A stretch of DNA of 64,000 nt from Salinimicrobium sp049680855 (GCF_049680855.1 NZ_JBMPGS010000003.1:62001-126000); one strand, 5' to 3'. Shown: positions 8,650 through 17,327, numbered from the stretch's first letter. Numbers and translations: made by a program. Notes: generated by a model not told the origin, from the letters alone.

Positions 8650-9431
8650 GTTATTGTTCCTTCAAAAACCTGTTCTGCAGGGCCCGTGAGCCAAATATTA
8701 TTATAAGAGTCTCCATCTTGCTCGAAAGAGACGATAAGTTCCCCACCCGGAGTTTTTAACCGGACTTCTTTTGAAGCTACTCTACCAGTAAGGTGTGCGG
8801 CAATAGCCACCGCTGTCACTCCTGTTCCGCAGGAAAGGGTTTCATCCTCAACACCACGTTCGTACGTTCTCACTTTTAAATAGTCTTCCTGTTCAACCTC
8901 TACAAAATTAACGTTGGTTCCGCCGTTTTCATTATATTTTTCAGAATAACGTATTGCCGCTCCTTCTTTCTTGATTTCCAGCGCATCCACAGCTTGTATA
9001 AATTGCACATGATGTGGAGAACCCGTATTCAGAAACAGAAAGGAGTCGTTTTTCTCTATTTTTGACACATCAGTCATTTTCAGGCTCACCTGCCCATTTT
9101 CAATTGTAGCTTCGTGATAACCGTCTATGGCAGAAAAAGCTGCTTTCTCCTTTACAATTCCGAGGAAATTTGCAAAGGCTACGATACATCGTCCTCCATT
9201 CCCACACATACTGCTTTCCTTTCCATCGGCATTAAAGTAAACCATCTTAAAATCTTCCCCGGAATTCTGAGGATTTTCAAGCAGGATTAATCCATCGGCA
9301 CCAATCCCAAACTTCCTGTCACATAGACGTTCGATCATTTTGGTATTGTTTTTGGATATCAAATTATGACGATTATCTACCATCACAAAATCGTTTCCTG
9401 TACCCTGATATTTATAAAATGAAAGCTGCAT
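8643..9431 (-). CDS. dapF: DapF, diaminopimelate epimerase
   Basis: DapF converts LL- to meso-diaminopimelate for lysine and peptidoglycan synthesis. The 262-aa protein has both catalytic cysteines in conserved contexts: C76 in SSMCGNGGRC and C201 in TLSCGTGVTAVA. The N-terminal YQGTGNDFVMVDN and FGIGADGLILL motifs are also standard. It is the first gene of the leftward dapF-GNAT-mltG cluster. The start ATG at 9431 gives a full-length family member. It is divergent from the HtrA protease gene, with 137 bases between them. Confidence 0.97.
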   Translation of the reverse strand: MQLSFYKYQGTGNDFVMVDNRHNLISKNNTKMIERLCDRKFGIGADGLILLENPQNSGEDFKMVYFNADGKESSMCGNGGRCIVAFANFLGIVKEKAAFSAIDGYHEATIENGQVSLKMTDVSKIEKNDSFLFLNTGSPHHVQFIQAVDALEIKKEGAAIRYSEKYNENGGTNVNFVEVEQEDYLKVRTYERGVEDETLSCGTGVTAVAIAAHLTGRVASKEVRLKTPGGELIVSFEQDGDSYNNIWLTGPAEQVFEGTITC

Positions 9432-9568
9432 GATTCTGTTTTCTAAAAGAGGTGCAAAGATATAAATAAAGCATAGAAAGTTTGGATGTATGTAGTCGTT
9501 AAAGTCAGAATCTGAACAAAATAAAACTTTAATAAAAATTGTTTAACCTTTAGTAACTCAACTTAAAT

Positions 9569-10930
9569 ATGAAAAAATTAGCAACATTACTATTTGTTTC
9601 TATTCTTGCCGGAGTGCTTACTTTGGGTAGTTATAAGATTTTTTTTGAGGAAGGTGAAAATTTCACACATGAAAGGACCAGCCTACCCGAATATATTCCC
9701 ACAAACTTCTCAAACAACGTTAGCAGCACCAACGTAGATTTCACAGAAGCAGCAAAGAAAACCGTTCACGCCGTAGTGCACGTTAAAAATCTAGCAATTA
9801 CGCGTTCCCCTTTTTATGGCAGTAAAGACGGGATAGCTTTACAAGGTGCCGGCTCGGGGGTAATTATCTCTCCAGATGGGTACATCGTGACGAACAATCA
9901 TGTGATACAAAAAGCAAATAAACTGCAGGTTACTCTTAACAATAACAAAAATTATGAAGCTGAAGTTATTGGAACCGATCCAAAAACTGACATCGCGCTG
10001 ATAAAAATTGATGCCGATGATCTCGAGTATTTACCTTTTGGAGATTCAAACAATGCACAAATTGGTGAATGGGTACTAGCTGTAGGAAACCCATTTAACC
10101 TTACCTCTACTGTTACTGCGGGAATTATAAGCGCCAAATCCCGTGATTTGGGAATGGATAGAAACGTCTCATCCTTTATCCAGACAGATGCCGCCGTAAA
10201 CCCGGGGAATAGTGGAGGAGCTCTTGTAAACACCAAAGGAGAATTAATTGGCATCAACACCGCCATTACCTCCCAGACAGGAAGTTATGTAGGCTATGCC
10301 TTTGCAGTTCCTTCAAACAACGCAAGAAAAATTGTAGAAGATATTCTTGAATTCGGAAATGTACAACAGGGAATTTTAGGAATTAGGGGGACTGAACCTG
10401 CAAATGTACGGGAACTAGGAAATGCTATTTCAGAAGGGGTTTTCGTAAGCGAAGTCGAAAGCGGCAGCGGTGCCGACAAAGGAGGAATTGAACCGGGAGA
10501 TGTAATTCGACAGATTGACGAAGTGAACATCCGAAAATTTTCTGACCTTACTGGCTATATTAGTTCAAAGAGGCCCGGGGATGTTGTACAGGTGAACGTG
10601 CTTCGAGATGGAGAACAAAAGGCGCTTAAGGTTCGCCTTTCCGAATACCTTACTTTTCCTATCCAGGCAATTGGCCTTGAAGTCGAAAATGCCAATGAAA
10701 GCGATCTAAAAAAGAACAACGTAAAATATGGAGTTAAGATCACCCGCGGTCTTACCCCTCAAATGGAATCTGAAAAACTCGCCGGAACTATTATTACCGA
10801 AATTGACAACAAACCGGTAAGAAACATTGATGATGTCAAGAACATTATTAACAGCAAAGACAGTTCTGAACCTATTAGCGTCACTTTTGTAGCGCCAAAC
10901 GGAGAGAAGCAAAAATATGTCTGGAGATAA
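9569..10930 (+). CDS. HtrA/Deg-type periplasmic serine protease
   Basis: This 453-aa protein has a signal peptide or anchor (residues 4-25), a trypsin-like domain and two PDZ domains. The catalytic triad is visible as H111 (VTNNHVI), D141 (KTDIALI) and S215 (NPGNSGGAL). PDZ1 begins near residue 265 (GILGIRG...GVFVSEVESGSGADKGGIEPGDVI) and PDZ2 near residue 360. Such proteases degrade or refold misfolded envelope proteins. The gene stands alone and is followed by a good intrinsic terminator at 10952-10983. It can be called DegQ/DegP-like, and the sequence alone does not decide which. Confidence 0.95.
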   Translation: MKKLATLLFVSILAGVLTLGSYKIFFEEGENFTHERTSLPEYIPTNFSNNVSSTNVDFTEAAKKTVHAVVHVKNLAITRSPFYGSKDGIALQGAGSGVIISPDGYIVTNNHVIQKANKLQVTLNNNKNYEAEVIGTDPKTDIALIKIDADDLEYLPFGDSNNAQIGEWVLAVGNPFNLTSTVTAGIISAKSRDLGMDRNVSSFIQTDAAVNPGNSGGALVNTKGELIGINTAITSQTGSYVGYAFAVPSNNARKIVEDILEFGNVQQGILGIRGTEPANVRELGNAISEGVFVSEVESGSGADKGGIEPGDVIRQIDEVNIRKFSDLTGYISSKRPGDVVQVNVLRDGEQKALKVRLSEYLTFPIQAIGLEVENANESDLKKNNVKYGVKITRGLTPQMESEKLAGTIITEIDNKPVRNIDDVKNIINSKDSSEPISVTFVAPNGEKQKYVWR

Positions 10931-10951
10931 TAATTGTTATCAATTAGAACA

Positions 10952-10983
10952 AAAACCTGCCTGTAATTCGGCAGGTTTTTTTG
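10952..10983 (+). terminator. Intrinsic terminator after the HtrA gene
   Basis: A GC-rich stem (ACCTGCC / GGCAGGT) with a loop of about 8 bases is followed by a run of seven T, 22 bases after the HtrA stop codon. This separates the protease gene from gap. Confidence 0.85.
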
Positions 10984-11018
10984 TGCAAAATTATTTTTAC
11001 GAAAACGTTTGAAATATA

Positions 11019-11026
11019 TATTTTTG
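11019..11026 (+). promoter_or_regulatory. Probable -7 promoter box for gap
   Basis: TATTTTTG matches the Bacteroidetes sigma-ABfr -7 consensus TAnnTTTG. It lies 32 bases before the gap start codon. No clear TTG is present at the -33 position, so this is a one-box match. Confidence 0.45.
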
Positions 11027-11058
11027 CAGCACTTTAAAAACGAACACACAACCACAAC

Positions 11059-12507
11059 ATGAGTACAAACGAAGTTTACGAAAAGGAATTAGCTTTTCAA
11101 GCAGACCGAAGGCGCGCAGCTGTAGAGTTTATTAAAATCATCAGTGATCTCTGGTATGACAAGTCCATTGAGCTGGTACTTTTCAGAAACCAATTAATAG
11201 ACAGGAATGTTAGTGACATTCTTAACCTTCATGAATATGCAGGCGAATTTGTTCAAAAGCCCATTTCCATCTTTGATTCTGTGGAAATTGCACACGCCAT
11301 TAAAACGCTTGATTTCCCGCCTGCCAAACTGGATATAGGAAAACTTACTTACGAATATCACCTGGAAGATCAGCAACATTCCAATGCCACCGCTTTTGTT
11401 TCAGACAAATTAAGAGATGCAAGAAAAGTTGAAGAAGTGGTGCCAAAAGACGTGGTTCTTTATGGCTTTGGAAGAATAGGACGACTCCTGGCCCGTGAAT
11501 TAATGGCACGAACCGGTAAGGGCAGTCAGTTGCGATTAAGGGCAATCGTTACCCGCGGAAAAATTGATGCCACTGTGCTTGAAAAGAGAGCTTCACTACT
11601 CAAAAATGACTCTGTACATGGAGATTTTTCGGGAATTGTTTCCATTAATGTCCAAAAAAGTTGCCTTGTAATTAACGGTACGACCGTTCACATGATCTCT
11701 GCAGACAGTCCTGAGGAAATAGATTACACTCAGTATGGGATTGAAGATGCCCTTATCATTGACAACACCGGTGCTTTTAGAGACCAAGAAGCATTAAAAC
11801 GTCATCTTTCCTCAAAAGGTGCTACTAAAGTACTTTTAACTGCCCCTGGAAAAGGGGTACCAAATATAGTTCATGGTGTGAATCATTTGGAGTACAATCC
11901 TAATGAAGTTTCAATCTTTTCAGCAGCTTCCTGTACTACAAATGCTATCACTCCCGTACTCAAAGCCATGGAAGATTCTTTGGGAGTAGTTCATGGTCAC
12001 CTTGAAACTATTCATGCGTATACCAATGACCAAAACCTGGTCGACAATATGCATAATAAATACCGAAGGGGACGTGCCGCTGCGTTAAATATGGTCATCA
12101 CCGAAACTGGAGCCGGAAAAGCTGTTACGAAAGCACTTCCTTCTTTTGAAGGAAAACTCACCTCCAATGCTATTCGCGTACCCGTTCCCAATGGTTCCCT
12201 CGCGATCCTGCACCTTGAAGTAGAAAACCCCACTTCAAAAGAAGGGGTCAATACTATTATGAAGAAATATGCTCTGGAAGGGAACCTGGTGGAACAAATT
12301 AAATACTCACTAGACAATGAACTTGTTTCCAGCGACATTGTAGGCTCAGCGCAGCCTTCTATTTATGACAGCAAAGCCACCATCGTTTCTGAAGATGGAA
12401 AAAAAGTAATCTTATATGTATGGTACGATAACGAATACGGGTATAGTCATCAGGTAATACGTCTGGCAAAATATATCGCAAAGGTGCGAAGATTTACTTA
12501 CTATTAG
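11059..12507 (+). CDS. gap: Glyceraldehyde-3-phosphate dehydrogenase, long form
   Basis: The enzyme oxidises glyceraldehyde 3-phosphate with NAD(P). At 482 aa it is about 145 residues longer than classical GapA (about 335 aa). The additional part is an N-terminal region of roughly 130 residues before the Rossmann start VVLYGFGRIGRLLARE (133-148). The catalytic Cys is C292 in SAASCTTNAITPVL, and the phosphate/substrate loop ETGAGKAV follows. The C-terminal IYDSKAT and WYDNEYGYSHQV are typical. Long forms of this type are common in Bacteroidetes and some gammaproteobacteria and may serve in gluconeogenesis. That role is inferred. No second gap gene is seen in the window. Confidence 0.95.
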   Translation: MSTNEVYEKELAFQADRRRAAVEFIKIISDLWYDKSIELVLFRNQLIDRNVSDILNLHEYAGEFVQKPISIFDSVEIAHAIKTLDFPPAKLDIGKLTYEYHLEDQQHSNATAFVSDKLRDARKVEEVVPKDVVLYGFGRIGRLLARELMARTGKGSQLRLRAIVTRGKIDATVLEKRASLLKNDSVHGDFSGIVSINVQKSCLVINGTTVHMISADSPEEIDYTQYGIEDALIIDNTGAFRDQEALKRHLSSKGATKVLLTAPGKGVPNIVHGVNHLEYNPNEVSIFSAASCTTNAITPVLKAMEDSLGVVHGHLETIHAYTNDQNLVDNMHNKYRRGRAAALNMVITETGAGKAVTKALPSFEGKLTSNAIRVPVPNGSLAILHLEVENPTSKEGVNTIMKKYALEGNLVEQIKYSLDNELVSSDIVGSAQPSIYDSKATIVSEDGKKVILYVWYDNEYGYSHQVIRLAKYIAKVRRFTYY

Positions 12508-12514
12508 AATTCAT

Positions 12515-12636
12515 AGGCTGTCTAAAGTATGGTTAAGGTTTGGAAGCTATTTCAAAGGATTGATATATGATTTTATTAGAATCAAAAAAATTTGAAGTAG
12601 GTTTAGACCAGCGTTTATCTTTATTTAAGACAGCCT
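12515..12636. mobile_element. Candidate MITE-like element with terminal inverted repeats
   Basis: AGGCTGTCTAAA at 12515-12526 is repeated as the inverse TTTAAGACAGCCT at 12624-12636. This gives an inverted repeat of about 12 bases with one extra base, bounding 122 bases of AT-rich sequence. The arms are too far apart for an ordinary terminator and the interior holds no clear gene. Ends reading GGCTGTCT are reminiscent of insertion-sequence termini, so a miniature inverted-repeat element or a decayed IS is likely. No clear target-site duplication is visible. It lies just after the gap stop codon. Confidence 0.4.
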
Positions 12637-12730
12637 GTTTTCTTCAAGTTCCAAGAATATTTTACTCCTTGGCAATAAGCTCTCATGTGGTTCGTTGTGG
12701 TAAAGAATAACCACGAAAAAAAATTGATCT

Positions 12731-13309
12731 ATGAAAAAGCACATTTTTTACACTCTTTCTTTGGTGTTAATGGCGACGAGCGGGTATGCGCAAACAACTA
12801 ATCCTATTGATGAGGAGTTTTCAGATTTAATTGAAAGCTCAAATAATTTCAAAGGATATAAAGTGGTGGATTTTGGTGAATTGACAGATTTACAGAACAA
12901 AACCGAAGACTACATAGGAGAGCTCAAAAATGAGATCACCGCAAATGAAGTTTCTTTGCAGACCCAAAAGGAAACGATTAAAAAGCTCAAGGCAGACTTG
13001 GCAAATGTGGAAGGGCAGCTTACTGAAGTTACTGCAGAAAAGGACGCTATAAGCTTTTTGGGAATTCCTTTCAGCAAAGCCACTTATTCTACTTTAATGT
13101 GGGGAATCGTGGGTGTTCTTGTTCTCACCGTTATCCTGCTGCTTGCACGTTTTAAAAGCAGCAATTCTAAAACAAAGGAATCCCGGAAAAAATTAATTGA
13201 AACTGAAAAAGAATTTGAAGCCTATAGAGCCAAGGCCCTTGAAAAAGAACAGCGCATGGGCAGGATGCTTCAGGATGAGCGTAACAAGCACATGAAAGTT
13301 GCCAAATAA
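12731..13309 (+). CDS. Exported coiled-coil protein with one membrane helix, unknown function
   Basis: I do not recognise a characterised family. The 192-aa protein has an N-terminal signal peptide (KKHIFYTLSLVLMATSGYAQ, cleavage after YAQ). A heptad-rich stretch covers residues 50-100 (LQNKTEDYIGELKNEI, LKADLANVEGQL). A single transmembrane helix lies near residues 125-145 (WGIVGVLVLTVILLLARF), and a charged coiled-coil tail follows. The order suggests a periplasmic coiled coil anchored in the inner membrane with a cytosolic tail. Flavobacterial genomes often place a protein like this before trmD, and databases sometimes mislabel it after trmD. It shows no methyltransferase motif. Confidence 0.75.
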   Translation: MKKHIFYTLSLVLMATSGYAQTTNPIDEEFSDLIESSNNFKGYKVVDFGELTDLQNKTEDYIGELKNEITANEVSLQTQKETIKKLKADLANVEGQLTEVTAEKDAISFLGIPFSKATYSTLMWGIVGVLVLTVILLLARFKSSNSKTKESRKKLIETEKEFEAYRAKALEKEQRMGRMLQDERNKHMKVAK

Positions 13310-13360
13310 ATCCTTTTAAGGAAGCTGAAAAAGATCCTCCAGAAAGACATTCTAAAATGC

Positions 13361-13368
13361 TATTTTTG
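13361..13368 (+). promoter_or_regulatory. Probable -7 promoter box for trmD
   Basis: TATTTTTG fits the Bacteroidetes -7 consensus TAnnTTTG, 48 bases before the trmD start. It is also the right half of a copy of the dispersed AAAATGnnATTTTTG palindrome, so the match could serve either role. Confidence 0.4.
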
Positions 13369-13416
13369 CGCCTCCACTGAAGTTCTTCTTAAACTTCAGA
13401 ATAAACATTTAGAATT

Positions 13417-14094
13417 ATGCGCATTGATATAATTACAGTAGTCCCAGACCTGCTAAAAAGTCCGTTTGAAGCCTCCATTTTAAAAAGGGCCATTGATAAA
13501 GGGCTGGTTGAAATACACCTGCACAATTTGCGCGATTATGTAACAGATAATTACAAACAAATTGACGATTACCAGTTTGGCGGCGGTGCAGGAATGGTAA
13601 TGATGATCGAACCTATAGATAAGTGCATTTCCAGACTTAAAGCGGAGCGGGATTATGATGAAGTGATCTACATGACTCCCGATGGCGAAACGCTGAAACA
13701 GGGCATTGCCAATCAAATTTCTTTAAAGGAGAATATCATCATTCTTTGCGGACATTATAAAGGCGTAGACCAGCGGGTAAGGGAACATTTCATCACCAGG
13801 GAAATTTCGGTAGGCGATTATGTGCTTTCAGGTGGAGAGATGGGCGCTGCTATTCTTTGCGACGCAGTAATACGTTTAATTCCCGGAGTTTTAGGAAATG
13901 AAACTTCAGCGCTCACAGATTCATTTCAGGATAATTTGTTGGCACCACCAATTTACACTCGTCCTGCGGAATATAAAGGATGGAAAGTTCCTGAAATCTT
14001 AACATCCGGAAATTTTCCGAAGATCGAAGAATGGCGGGAAGAGCAGGCTTATGAACGTACAAAGCAATTACGTCCCGATTTACTTGATGAGTAA
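13417..14094 (+). CDS. trmD: TrmD, tRNA (guanine-N1)-methyltransferase
   Basis: TrmD methylates G37 of tRNAs with GG at positions 36-37, including the proline tRNAs, and so maintains reading frame. The 225-aa protein has the trefoil-knot SAM site signatures FGGGAGMVM, CGHYKGVDQRV and SVGDYVLSGGEM. The C-terminal LLAPPIYTRPAEYKG and ILTSGNFPKIEEWR are also standard. It is followed by rplS with 127 bases between, the familiar trmD-rplS order. rplS has its own promoter-like box and leader, so the two genes may be partly uncoupled. Confidence 0.97.
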   Translation: MRIDIITVVPDLLKSPFEASILKRAIDKGLVEIHLHNLRDYVTDNYKQIDDYQFGGGAGMVMMIEPIDKCISRLKAERDYDEVIYMTPDGETLKQGIANQISLKENIIILCGHYKGVDQRVREHFITREISVGDYVLSGGEMGAAILCDAVIRLIPGVLGNETSALTDSFQDNLLAPPIYTRPAEYKGWKVPEILTSGNFPKIEEWREEQAYERTKQLRPDLLDE

Positions 14095-14140
14095 CAGTAA
14101 ATTTTTCGATTCTTTCTGTTTTTTATATTATTTTATTTTT

Positions 14141-14148
14141 TAATTTTG
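14141..14148 (+). promoter_or_regulatory. -7 promoter box of the rplS leader transcript
   Basis: TAATTTTG is a perfect Bacteroidetes -7 box (TAnnTTTG). It would start a transcript near 14154, giving a leader of about 67 bases before the rplS ATG at 14222. The -33 TTG is not clear. Confidence 0.5.
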
Positions 14149-14154
14149 CACTCG

Positions 14155-14221
14155 TTTCTAAATTAACCTCTGGCGAAAACCGTGGATGTTGTTTTAGACT
14201 TTATATTTTAAACCATTACTT
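14155..14221 (+). promoter_or_regulatory. Candidate ribosomal-protein L19 leader RNA
   Basis: Between the promoter box and the rplS start lies a short segment with the compact GC-containing core CCTCTGGCGAAAACCGTGG in an otherwise AT-rich region. It can fold with CC/GG pairs around a GGCGAAAACC hairpin. Leaders bound by L19 for autoregulation have been proposed in Flavobacteria. I recall this only as a general finding and cannot compare the model here. Confidence 0.4.
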
Positions 14222-14572
14222 ATGGAATCCTTAGTTAAATTTGTACAAGACGAATTTGTAACGAAAAAAGATTTCCCTGAATTTTCTGCAGGAGACACAA
14301 TTACTGTTTATTATGAAATTACAGAGGGCGCTAAAACGCGTACCCAGTTCTTTCGCGGTGTTGTAATTCAAATGAGAGGTACAGGAGCATCTCAAACTTT
14401 TACCATTAGAAAAATGAGTGGTACTGTTGGAGTTGAACGTATTTTCCCTTTAAACCTTCCGGCACTTCAAAAAATTGAAGTTAATAAAAGAGGTAAAGTA
14501 CGTAGAGCAAGAATCTACTACTTTAGAGAACTTACCGGTAAAAAGGCAAGAATTAAAGAAGCAAGAAGATAA
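14222..14572 (+). CDS. rplS: Ribosomal protein L19
   Basis: L19 sits at the interface of the large and small ribosomal subunits. The 116-aa protein matches the family in length. It carries DTITVYYEITEGAKTRTQ, FRGVVIQMRGTG, the signature FTIRKMSGTVGVERIFPL and the basic end KRGKVRRARIYYFRELTGK. Its position after trmD is typical, although rimM and rpsP are not next to it here. A strong intrinsic terminator follows at 14594-14625. Confidence 0.97.
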   Translation: MESLVKFVQDEFVTKKDFPEFSAGDTITVYYEITEGAKTRTQFFRGVVIQMRGTGASQTFTIRKMSGTVGVERIFPLNLPALQKIEVNKRGKVRRARIYYFRELTGKKARIKEARR

Positions 14573-14593
14573 AATTTTTTTTATCATTACTCC

Positions 14594-14625
14594 AAAGCCC
14601 TGTGTTTCTACAGGGCTTTTTGTTT
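14594..14625 (+). terminator. Intrinsic terminator after rplS
   Basis: AAGCCCTGT pairs with ACAGGGCTT around a 6-base loop and is followed by a T run. It lies 22 bases past the rplS stop. Confidence 0.9.
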
Positions 14626-14972
14626 TCGTTCAACTTTATCATTTTTTTTGTAATACATTGACTACAAATAATTTGGAGTATTAAAAGTTCTTCCTTATTT
14701 TTATATATAGAATTTTAAAAGCAGAAAATGTCACAAGGAATTTTCCTTTTAAGATTCCAGTGTAAAGTATAATTCTTTACATAGTTTTTATCATTTTAAA
14801 TAACATCATGATCGTACATGGATGGTTTAATTCGATAAAAACGTTTTTGAAGCAATTCAATTTCAGATTCCTGAAAAAAAATTACTTCAAAATGAAATAA
14901 CACACGTTTAAGACGATGAAAAGTCTTATTAGGAATGTAAAATATTCAGCGATAAAGTGTTATTTCAACAGG
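14626..14972. other. Gene-poor stretch with a possible small transcript
   Basis: Nothing in this AT-rich stretch between the rplS terminator and the next terminator matches a known gene. It holds one 30-codon frame at 14808-14900, listed separately, and a small hairpin AAGAC/GTCTT at about 14910-14928. Because it ends in its own terminator (14973-15011) just before the idh gene, it may encode a small RNA or peptide. No promoter box was recognised with confidence. Confidence 0.35.
14808..14900 (+). CDS. Possible 30-aa basic peptide
   Basis: An ATG-initiated frame of 30 codons ends in TAA. The peptide begins MIVHGWFNSIKTFLKQF and is rich in Lys, Phe and Asn, so it could form a basic amphipathic helix. 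It lies between two intrinsic terminators in otherwise empty sequence. There is no homology evidence, and a frame of this size can arise by chance in AT-rich DNA. Confidence 0.2.
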   Translation: MIVHGWFNSIKTFLKQFNFRFLKKNYFKMK

Positions 14973-15011
14973 AGCCATTTCATTATTTTTTATAGTGAAA
15001 TGGCTTTTTTG
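14973..15011 (+). terminator. Intrinsic terminator with no annotated gene before it
   Basis: AGCCATTTCA pairs with TGAAATGGCT over a 13-base AT loop, followed by six T. The nearest gene upstream on this strand, rplS, already has its own terminator 350 bases earlier. Confidence 0.75.
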
Positions 15012-15104
15012 TGCTCATACGCTACCGCCATTTGATTGATTTGCCTATGAAAAAAAGTATTAAAATGCTAAATTGCGAAGTATTACCTAAAATTTAAATA
15101 TATA

Positions 15105-17327
15105 ATGACACAAACCTCAAAGATTATTTATACCCAAACAGATGAAGCTCCCGCTTTAGCCACTTTTTCTTTCCTACCTATTGTACAGGCATTCACCAAA
15201 CCTGCCAATGTTGACCTGGAGACAAAGGATATTTCCCTTGCAGGAAGAATTCTTTCCCAATTTCCGAAGAAACTTAATGAAGGTCAAAAAGTAAATGATG
15301 CACTTGCCGAACTTGGAGAATTGGCAAAAAGACCTGAAGCTAATATTATAAAACTTCCAAACATCAGTGCCTCGGTTCCGCAGCTTAAAGCCGCTATCTC
15401 TGAATTACAACAAAAAGGATATGATCTTCCTAATTATCCCGATGAGCCGGAAAATGATACAGAAAAAGAGATCAAAGCAAAATATGACAAGGTTAAAGGT
15501 AGTGCAGTGAATCCTGTTCTTAGAGAAGGAAATTCAGATCGACGTGCACCAAAAGCCGTTAAGAATTACGCTAAAAAGAACCCACATTCTATGGGCGAAT
15601 GGAGTTCAGACTCTCAAAGCCACGTTGCTACCATGGGAAATGGAGACTTCTATTCTAATGAAAAGTCTGTTACCGTTTCCAAAGAAGGAAATGTGAGTAT
15701 AGAATTAAAAGGTAATTCTGGTAATATTAAGGTACTTCGGAAGGACCTGCACCTATTAGAAGGGGAAATCATTGATGCTACCTTTATGAGTAAAAAAGCT
15801 TTACTCGCTTTTCTTGAAGAGCAGGTAAAAGACGCCAAAGAAAAAGGGGTTCTTTTCTCCCTGCACATGAAGGCTACTATGATGAAGGTATCTGATCCTG
15901 TTATCTTTGGGCATGCCGTAAAAGCATTTTTTAAAAATGTTTTCACTCAATATGAAAATGACCTTAAAAAAGCCGGTGCAGACCCGAACAGCGGTTTAGG
16001 GGATGTATTAAGTGCGATTCAAAATCTTCCGGATGACAAGAAAAACGCCATTGAAGCAGATATTAAGAAGGCTTTGGAAGAAGGTCCCGATATTGCAATG
16101 GTAAATTCTGATAAAGGAATTACCAACCTTCACGTCCCAAGTGATGTGATTATTGACGCTTCTATGCCTGCAATGATCAGAACTTCAGGAAAAATGTGGA
16201 ATGCAGATGGCAATCCGCAGGATGCAAAAGCCATCATTCCTGATAGCAGCTATGCCGGGGTATACCAAACTACTATTGAGTTCTGTAAGAAGAATGGTGC
16301 TTTTGATCCTACAACTATGGGAACTGTCCCAAATGTAGGGCTTATGGCTCAAAAGGCCGAAGAGTACGGTTCTCATGATAAAACTTTTGAAATTTCTGAA
16401 GCAGGAACCGTCCAGGTAAAAGATTCTGAAGGAAAAGTTCTTATGGAACATGAAGTAGAAGAAGGAGACATCTGGAGGATGTGTCAAACTAAAGATGCAC
16501 CGGTTCAGGATTGGGTGAAGCTAGCAGTGAATCGCGCAAGAGCGACAGGCTGGCCCACCATCTTTTGGCTTGACAAAAACAGGGCACACGATGCACAAAT
16601 TATTGAAAAGGTAAATAAATATTTACCTCAGCATGACACTAGCGGCCTTGATATAAGAATCATGACTCCTGATGAGGCAACGCAATTCACCCTTGAAAGA
16701 GTAAAGAATGGGGAAGATACCATATCAGTAACCGGAAATGTACTACGGGATTATCTTACAGATCTTTTTCCAATCCTTGAATTGGGAACCAGTGCAAAAA
16801 TGCTTTCCATCGTTCCGCTAATGAATGGCGGCGGTTTGTTCGAAACCGGTGCAGGTGGCTCTGCCCCAAAACACGTACAACAATTCGTAGAGGAAGGCCA
16901 TTTAAGGTGGGACTCCCTTGGAGAATTTTTAGCCCTGGCTGTTTCACTCGAGCACATAGGTAGTAAGTATAACAATAAAAAAGCTGTGGTCCTCTCTGAA
17001 GCCCTAGATACCGCTACAGAGAAATTCCTTGAAAATGACAAATCTCCTTCGCGAAAAGTGAATGAACTGGATAACCGCGGAAGTCATTTTTACCTGGCGC
17101 TTTATTGGGCAGAAGCTTTGGCAGAACAATCGAAGGATGCTGAATTAAAAGAACATTTTACAGCCATTGCCGAAGAACTTAAAAAGAATGAAAGCACAAT
17201 CATTGAAGAGTTAAATGCTGCACAAGGATCTCCGGTAGATATTGGTGGGTATTACCAGCCGAATGAAGAAAAAACCAGTAATGCAATGAGACCAAGTGCC
17301 ACTTTAAATTCCATTGTGAATCAATAG
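15105..17327 (+). CDS. icd: Monomeric NADP-dependent isocitrate dehydrogenase
   Basis: This 740-aa protein is the monomeric (about 80 kDa) type of isocitrate dehydrogenase, which makes 2-oxoglutarate and NADPH in the TCA cycle. It shows the family segments YTQTDEAPALATFSFLPI at the N-terminus, REGNSDRRAPKAVKNYAKK near residue 140, HMKATMMKVSDPVIFGH near residue 255, and WLDKNRAHDAQIIEKV near residue 490. FETGAGGSAPKHVQQF lies near residue 590. Length matches the family. The gene stands alone and is followed by an intrinsic terminator at 17376-17409. Confidence 0.96.
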   Translation: MTQTSKIIYTQTDEAPALATFSFLPIVQAFTKPANVDLETKDISLAGRILSQFPKKLNEGQKVNDALAELGELAKRPEANIIKLPNISASVPQLKAAISELQQKGYDLPNYPDEPENDTEKEIKAKYDKVKGSAVNPVLREGNSDRRAPKAVKNYAKKNPHSMGEWSSDSQSHVATMGNGDFYSNEKSVTVSKEGNVSIELKGNSGNIKVLRKDLHLLEGEIIDATFMSKKALLAFLEEQVKDAKEKGVLFSLHMKATMMKVSDPVIFGHAVKAFFKNVFTQYENDLKKAGADPNSGLGDVLSAIQNLPDDKKNAIEADIKKALEEGPDIAMVNSDKGITNLHVPSDVIIDASMPAMIRTSGKMWNADGNPQDAKAIIPDSSYAGVYQTTIEFCKKNGAFDPTTMGTVPNVGLMAQKAEEYGSHDKTFEISEAGTVQVKDSEGKVLMEHEVEEGDIWRMCQTKDAPVQDWVKLAVNRARATGWPTIFWLDKNRAHDAQIIEKVNKYLPQHDTSGLDIRIMTPDEATQFTLERVKNGEDTISVTGNVLRDYLTDLFPILELGTSAKMLSIVPLMNGGGLFETGAGGSAPKHVQQFVEEGHLRWDSLGEFLALAVSLEHIGSKYNNKKAVVLSEALDTATEKFLENDKSPSRKVNELDNRGSHFYLALYWAEALAEQSKDAELKEHFTAIAEELKKNESTIIEELNAAQGSPVDIGGYYQPNEEKTSNAMRPSATLNSIVNQ

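Noticed and set aside
14916..15035. A 39-codon frame beginning near 14916
   Set aside because: It reads through the intrinsic terminator at 14973-15011, so a real gene is unlikely.
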